Of a stretch of 7,143 nt of DNA, positions 5,458-7,143 are shown one piece after another. A program made the translations under genes and the position numbers. The notes beneath the pieces were generated by a model. That model did no database searches, was not told the DNA's origin, and was given only the letters and a program-made list of their open reading frames with translations. Every line of letters begins with the position of its first letter. Position 1 is the stretch's first letter. The DNA comes from Phycisphaeraceae bacterium (GTDB lineage Bacteria; Planctomycetota; Phycisphaerae; Phycisphaerales; Phycisphaeraceae), in NCBI GenBank assembly GCA_029260675.1, contig JAJDCV010000370.1, positions 1-7,143 of the forward strand. Reading direction: 5' to 3'.

Positions 5458-7143
5458 CTATTCCTTGACCTCATACTCGGCGTCGATCACGTCGTCGTTC
5501 GCCGAGCCTGATCCGGCGTCCGCCGCGTCCGGTCCACCCGCCGCTTCCTGGGCCTGACCCGATTCGGCGGCCGCCGCCTCATAGACCGCCTTGCCCAGCT
5601 CCTGGGCCTGCTTGTTCAGCTCTTCCAGCGCCGCGGTGATCGCCGCGGCGTCGTCGGCCTTGAGCTTGTCTTCCAGGCTGCTGACCGCAGACTCGATATT
5701 GCCTCGGATCTCCGAGCTGACCTTGTCGCCGTGCTCCTCGAGCTGCTTGCGGGTCTGATACACCGCGTTGTCGGCGGTGTTCCGGGCATCGACCAGCTCG
5801 CGTCGCTTGCGGTCGTCGTCAATGTGGGCCTCGGCGTCCTTCTTCATCTGGTCGATCTCGGTGTCCGACAGGCCGGACGAGCCCTTGATCTCGATGTTCT
5901 GGCTCTTGCCGGTCGCCTTGTCGGTCGCGGTCACGCTGATGATCCCGTTGGCGTCGATGTTGAACTCGACCTCGATCTGTGGCATCCCCCGCGGCGCCGG
6001 AGGGATGTCCGCCAGGTTAAACCGCCCCAGCGTCCGGTTGTCCGAGGCAAACTCGCGCTCGCCTTGGAGGACGTGGATCGTGACTTCGGTCTGGTTGTCG
6101 CTGGCGGTGGAGAAGGTCTCCTTCTTGCTCGTCGGGATCGTGGTGTTCTTCTCGATGAGCTTGGTGTTGACCCCGCCCATCGTCTCGATGCCCAGCGAAA
6201 GCGGGGTCACGTCCAGCAGCAGGATGTCCTTGACGTCGCCCTGCAAGACAGCACCCTGGATCGCGGCGCCGATCGCCACAACTTCGTCGGGATTGATGCT
6301 CTTGTTGGGGTCCTTGCCGAAGACCTCCTTGGCGATCTCCTGCACCTTGGGCATGGGGGTCGACCCGCCGACCAGGACGACCTCCTTGATATCGGAGGCG
6401 GAGAGCTTGGCGTCCTTGAGCGCCTGCTTCACCGGGCCGGAGATCCGGTCGAACAGGTCACTGCTGACCTGCTCGAACTTCGCACGGGTGATGGTGATCT
6501 GAAGGTGCTTGGGGCCTTCCTGTGTGGCGGTAATAAACGGGAGGTTCACCGTCGTTTCCTGGGCGCTGCTGAGCTCCTGCTTGGCCTTCTCGGCGGCCTC
6601 CTTGAGGCGTTGCAGCGCCATCGCGTCCTGCCGAAGGTCGATGCCTTCGATCTTCTTGAATTCGTCGGCGAGGTAGTCGATCAGGCACTGGTCCCAGTCG
6701 TCACCGCCGAGGTGCCCGTCGCCGTTGGACGACAACACCTCGAACACGCCCTCACCGATGTCGAGGATCGAGACGTCGAACGTGCCGCCGCCTAAGTCGA
6801 AGACAACGATTTTTTCGTTGGCTTTCTTGTCCATCCCATACGCCAGGGCCGCGGCCGTCGGCTCGTTGATGATGCGATCGACCTTGAGCCCGGCGATCTC
6901 ACCGGCCTCCTTGGTCGCGGTCCGCTGCGAGTCGTTGAAGTACGCCGGGACGGTGATCACCGCCCGATCGACCGTCTCGCCGAGGTAGTCCTCCGCGGTC
7001 TTCTTGAGGTCGCCCAGGATCATCGCGCTGATCTCCTGGGGGGTGTAGTCCTTGTCCCGGACGTTGACCTTCACCAGCTCGTCCGCCCCCCCGACCACGC
7101 CGTAGGGCACTAATTTTTCTTCCGACTGCACTTCGTTGTGCCG
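5458..7143 (-). CDS. dnaK: Molecular chaperone DnaK (Hsp70), N-terminus cut by window edge
   Basis: Cytosolic ATP-dependent chaperone that binds exposed hydrophobic segments and works with DnaJ and GrpE. The window holds 561 residues, and the frame stays open to the edge (first codons read RHNEVQSEEK), so roughly 75-80 N-terminal residues, including the phosphate-1 loop, lie outside. A GTG at 7129-7131 is an internal valine, not a start. Visible Hsp70 signatures are VITVPAYFND (62-71), INEPTAAALAYG (92-103), VFDLGGGTFDVS (114-125), VVLVGGSTPMPKVQ (255-268) and the interdomain linker LLLDVTPLSLG (308-318). The substrate-binding beta domain follows (TTIPTSKKETFSTA, 334-347), then the helical lid and an Ala/Gly/Ser-rich tail ending DAEYEVKE, the usual bacterial C-terminus. 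All parts present look intact. Its promoter and any grpE or dnaJ neighbour are off the window; its terminator is 30 nt downstream. Confidence 0.97.
   Translation of the reverse strand, partial: RHNEVQSEEKLVPYGVVGGADELVKVNVRDKDYTPQEISAMILGDLKKTAEDYLGETVDRAVITVPAYFNDSQRTATKEAGEIAGLKVDRIINEPTAAALAYGMDKKANEKIVVFDLGGGTFDVSILDIGEGVFEVLSSNGDGHLGGDDWDQCLIDYLADEFKKIEGIDLRQDAMALQRLKEAAEKAKQELSSAQETTVNLPFITATQEGPKHLQITITRAKFEQVSSDLFDRISGPVKQALKDAKLSASDIKEVVLVGGSTPMPKVQEIAKEVFGKDPNKSINPDEVVAIGAAIQGAVLQGDVKDILLLDVTPLSLGIETMGGVNTKLIEKNTTIPTSKKETFSTASDNQTEVTIHVLQGEREFASDNRTLGRFNLADIPPAPRGMPQIEVEFNIDANGIISVTATDKATGKSQNIEIKGSSGLSDTEIDQMKKDAEAHIDDDRKRRELVDARNTADNAVYQTRKQLEEHGDKVSSEIRGNIESAVSSLEDKLKADDAAAITAALEELNKQAQELGKAVYEAAAAESGQAQEAAGGPDAADAGSGSANDDVIDAEYEVKE

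Noticed and set aside
5731..6795. A 354-codon open frame on the plus strand opposite dnaK
   Set aside because: It lies wholly antisense to an unmistakable dnaK. Long antisense frames opposite Hsp70 genes are a known artefact of codon bias in GC-rich genomes; the product has no recognisable domain and no ribosome binding site was evident.

Overview
The window looks like chromosomal DNA from a Planctomycetota bacterium, most likely of the Phycisphaerae. The reasons are GC-rich coding DNA, a secreted protein that joins a dockerin-like GDLNSDGFVGIDDLN repeat to a PEP-CTERM sorting tail, and a DnaK ending in DAEYEVKE. This placement is inferred from protein style, not from a marker-gene comparison.

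Layout from left to right. (1) Positions 1-977, minus strand: the N-terminal 325 residues of a polytopic GT-C (family 39/ArnT-like) glycosyltransferase, cut by the left edge. (2) Positions 1239-2375, minus strand: a soluble alpha/alpha-toroid protein of a carbohydrate-associated family with no activity I can assign. (3) Positions 2406-2822: a divergent intergenic region with an AT-rich core (17 G/C in 2501-2570), several palindromes, a plausible minus-strand promoter and a textbook plus-strand promoter (TTGACA-16-TATAAT). (4) Positions 2823-3944, plus strand: an exported protein with signal peptide, jelly-roll-like body, an EF-hand-like loop, two dockerin-type calcium repeats and a PEP-CTERM tail. 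Its predicted mRNA starts with a hairpin at +1 and ends with three successive hairpins, the last being an intrinsic terminator. (5) Positions 4301-5206, plus strand: a radical SAM protein with a CxxxCxxC cluster motif. (6) Positions 5458-7143, minus strand: dnaK lacking its N-terminus at the right edge, followed by a strong terminator at 5396-5427.

The genes do not form one operon. The two left genes are both carbohydrate-linked but 261 bp apart. The PEP-CTERM gene is a monocistronic unit with its own promoter and terminator. The radical SAM gene and dnaK converge. There is no phage, insertion sequence, CRISPR array, tRNA or rRNA. I see no clear new multi-gene system; the most unusual part is the PEP-CTERM/dockerin gene together with its structured leader and trailer.
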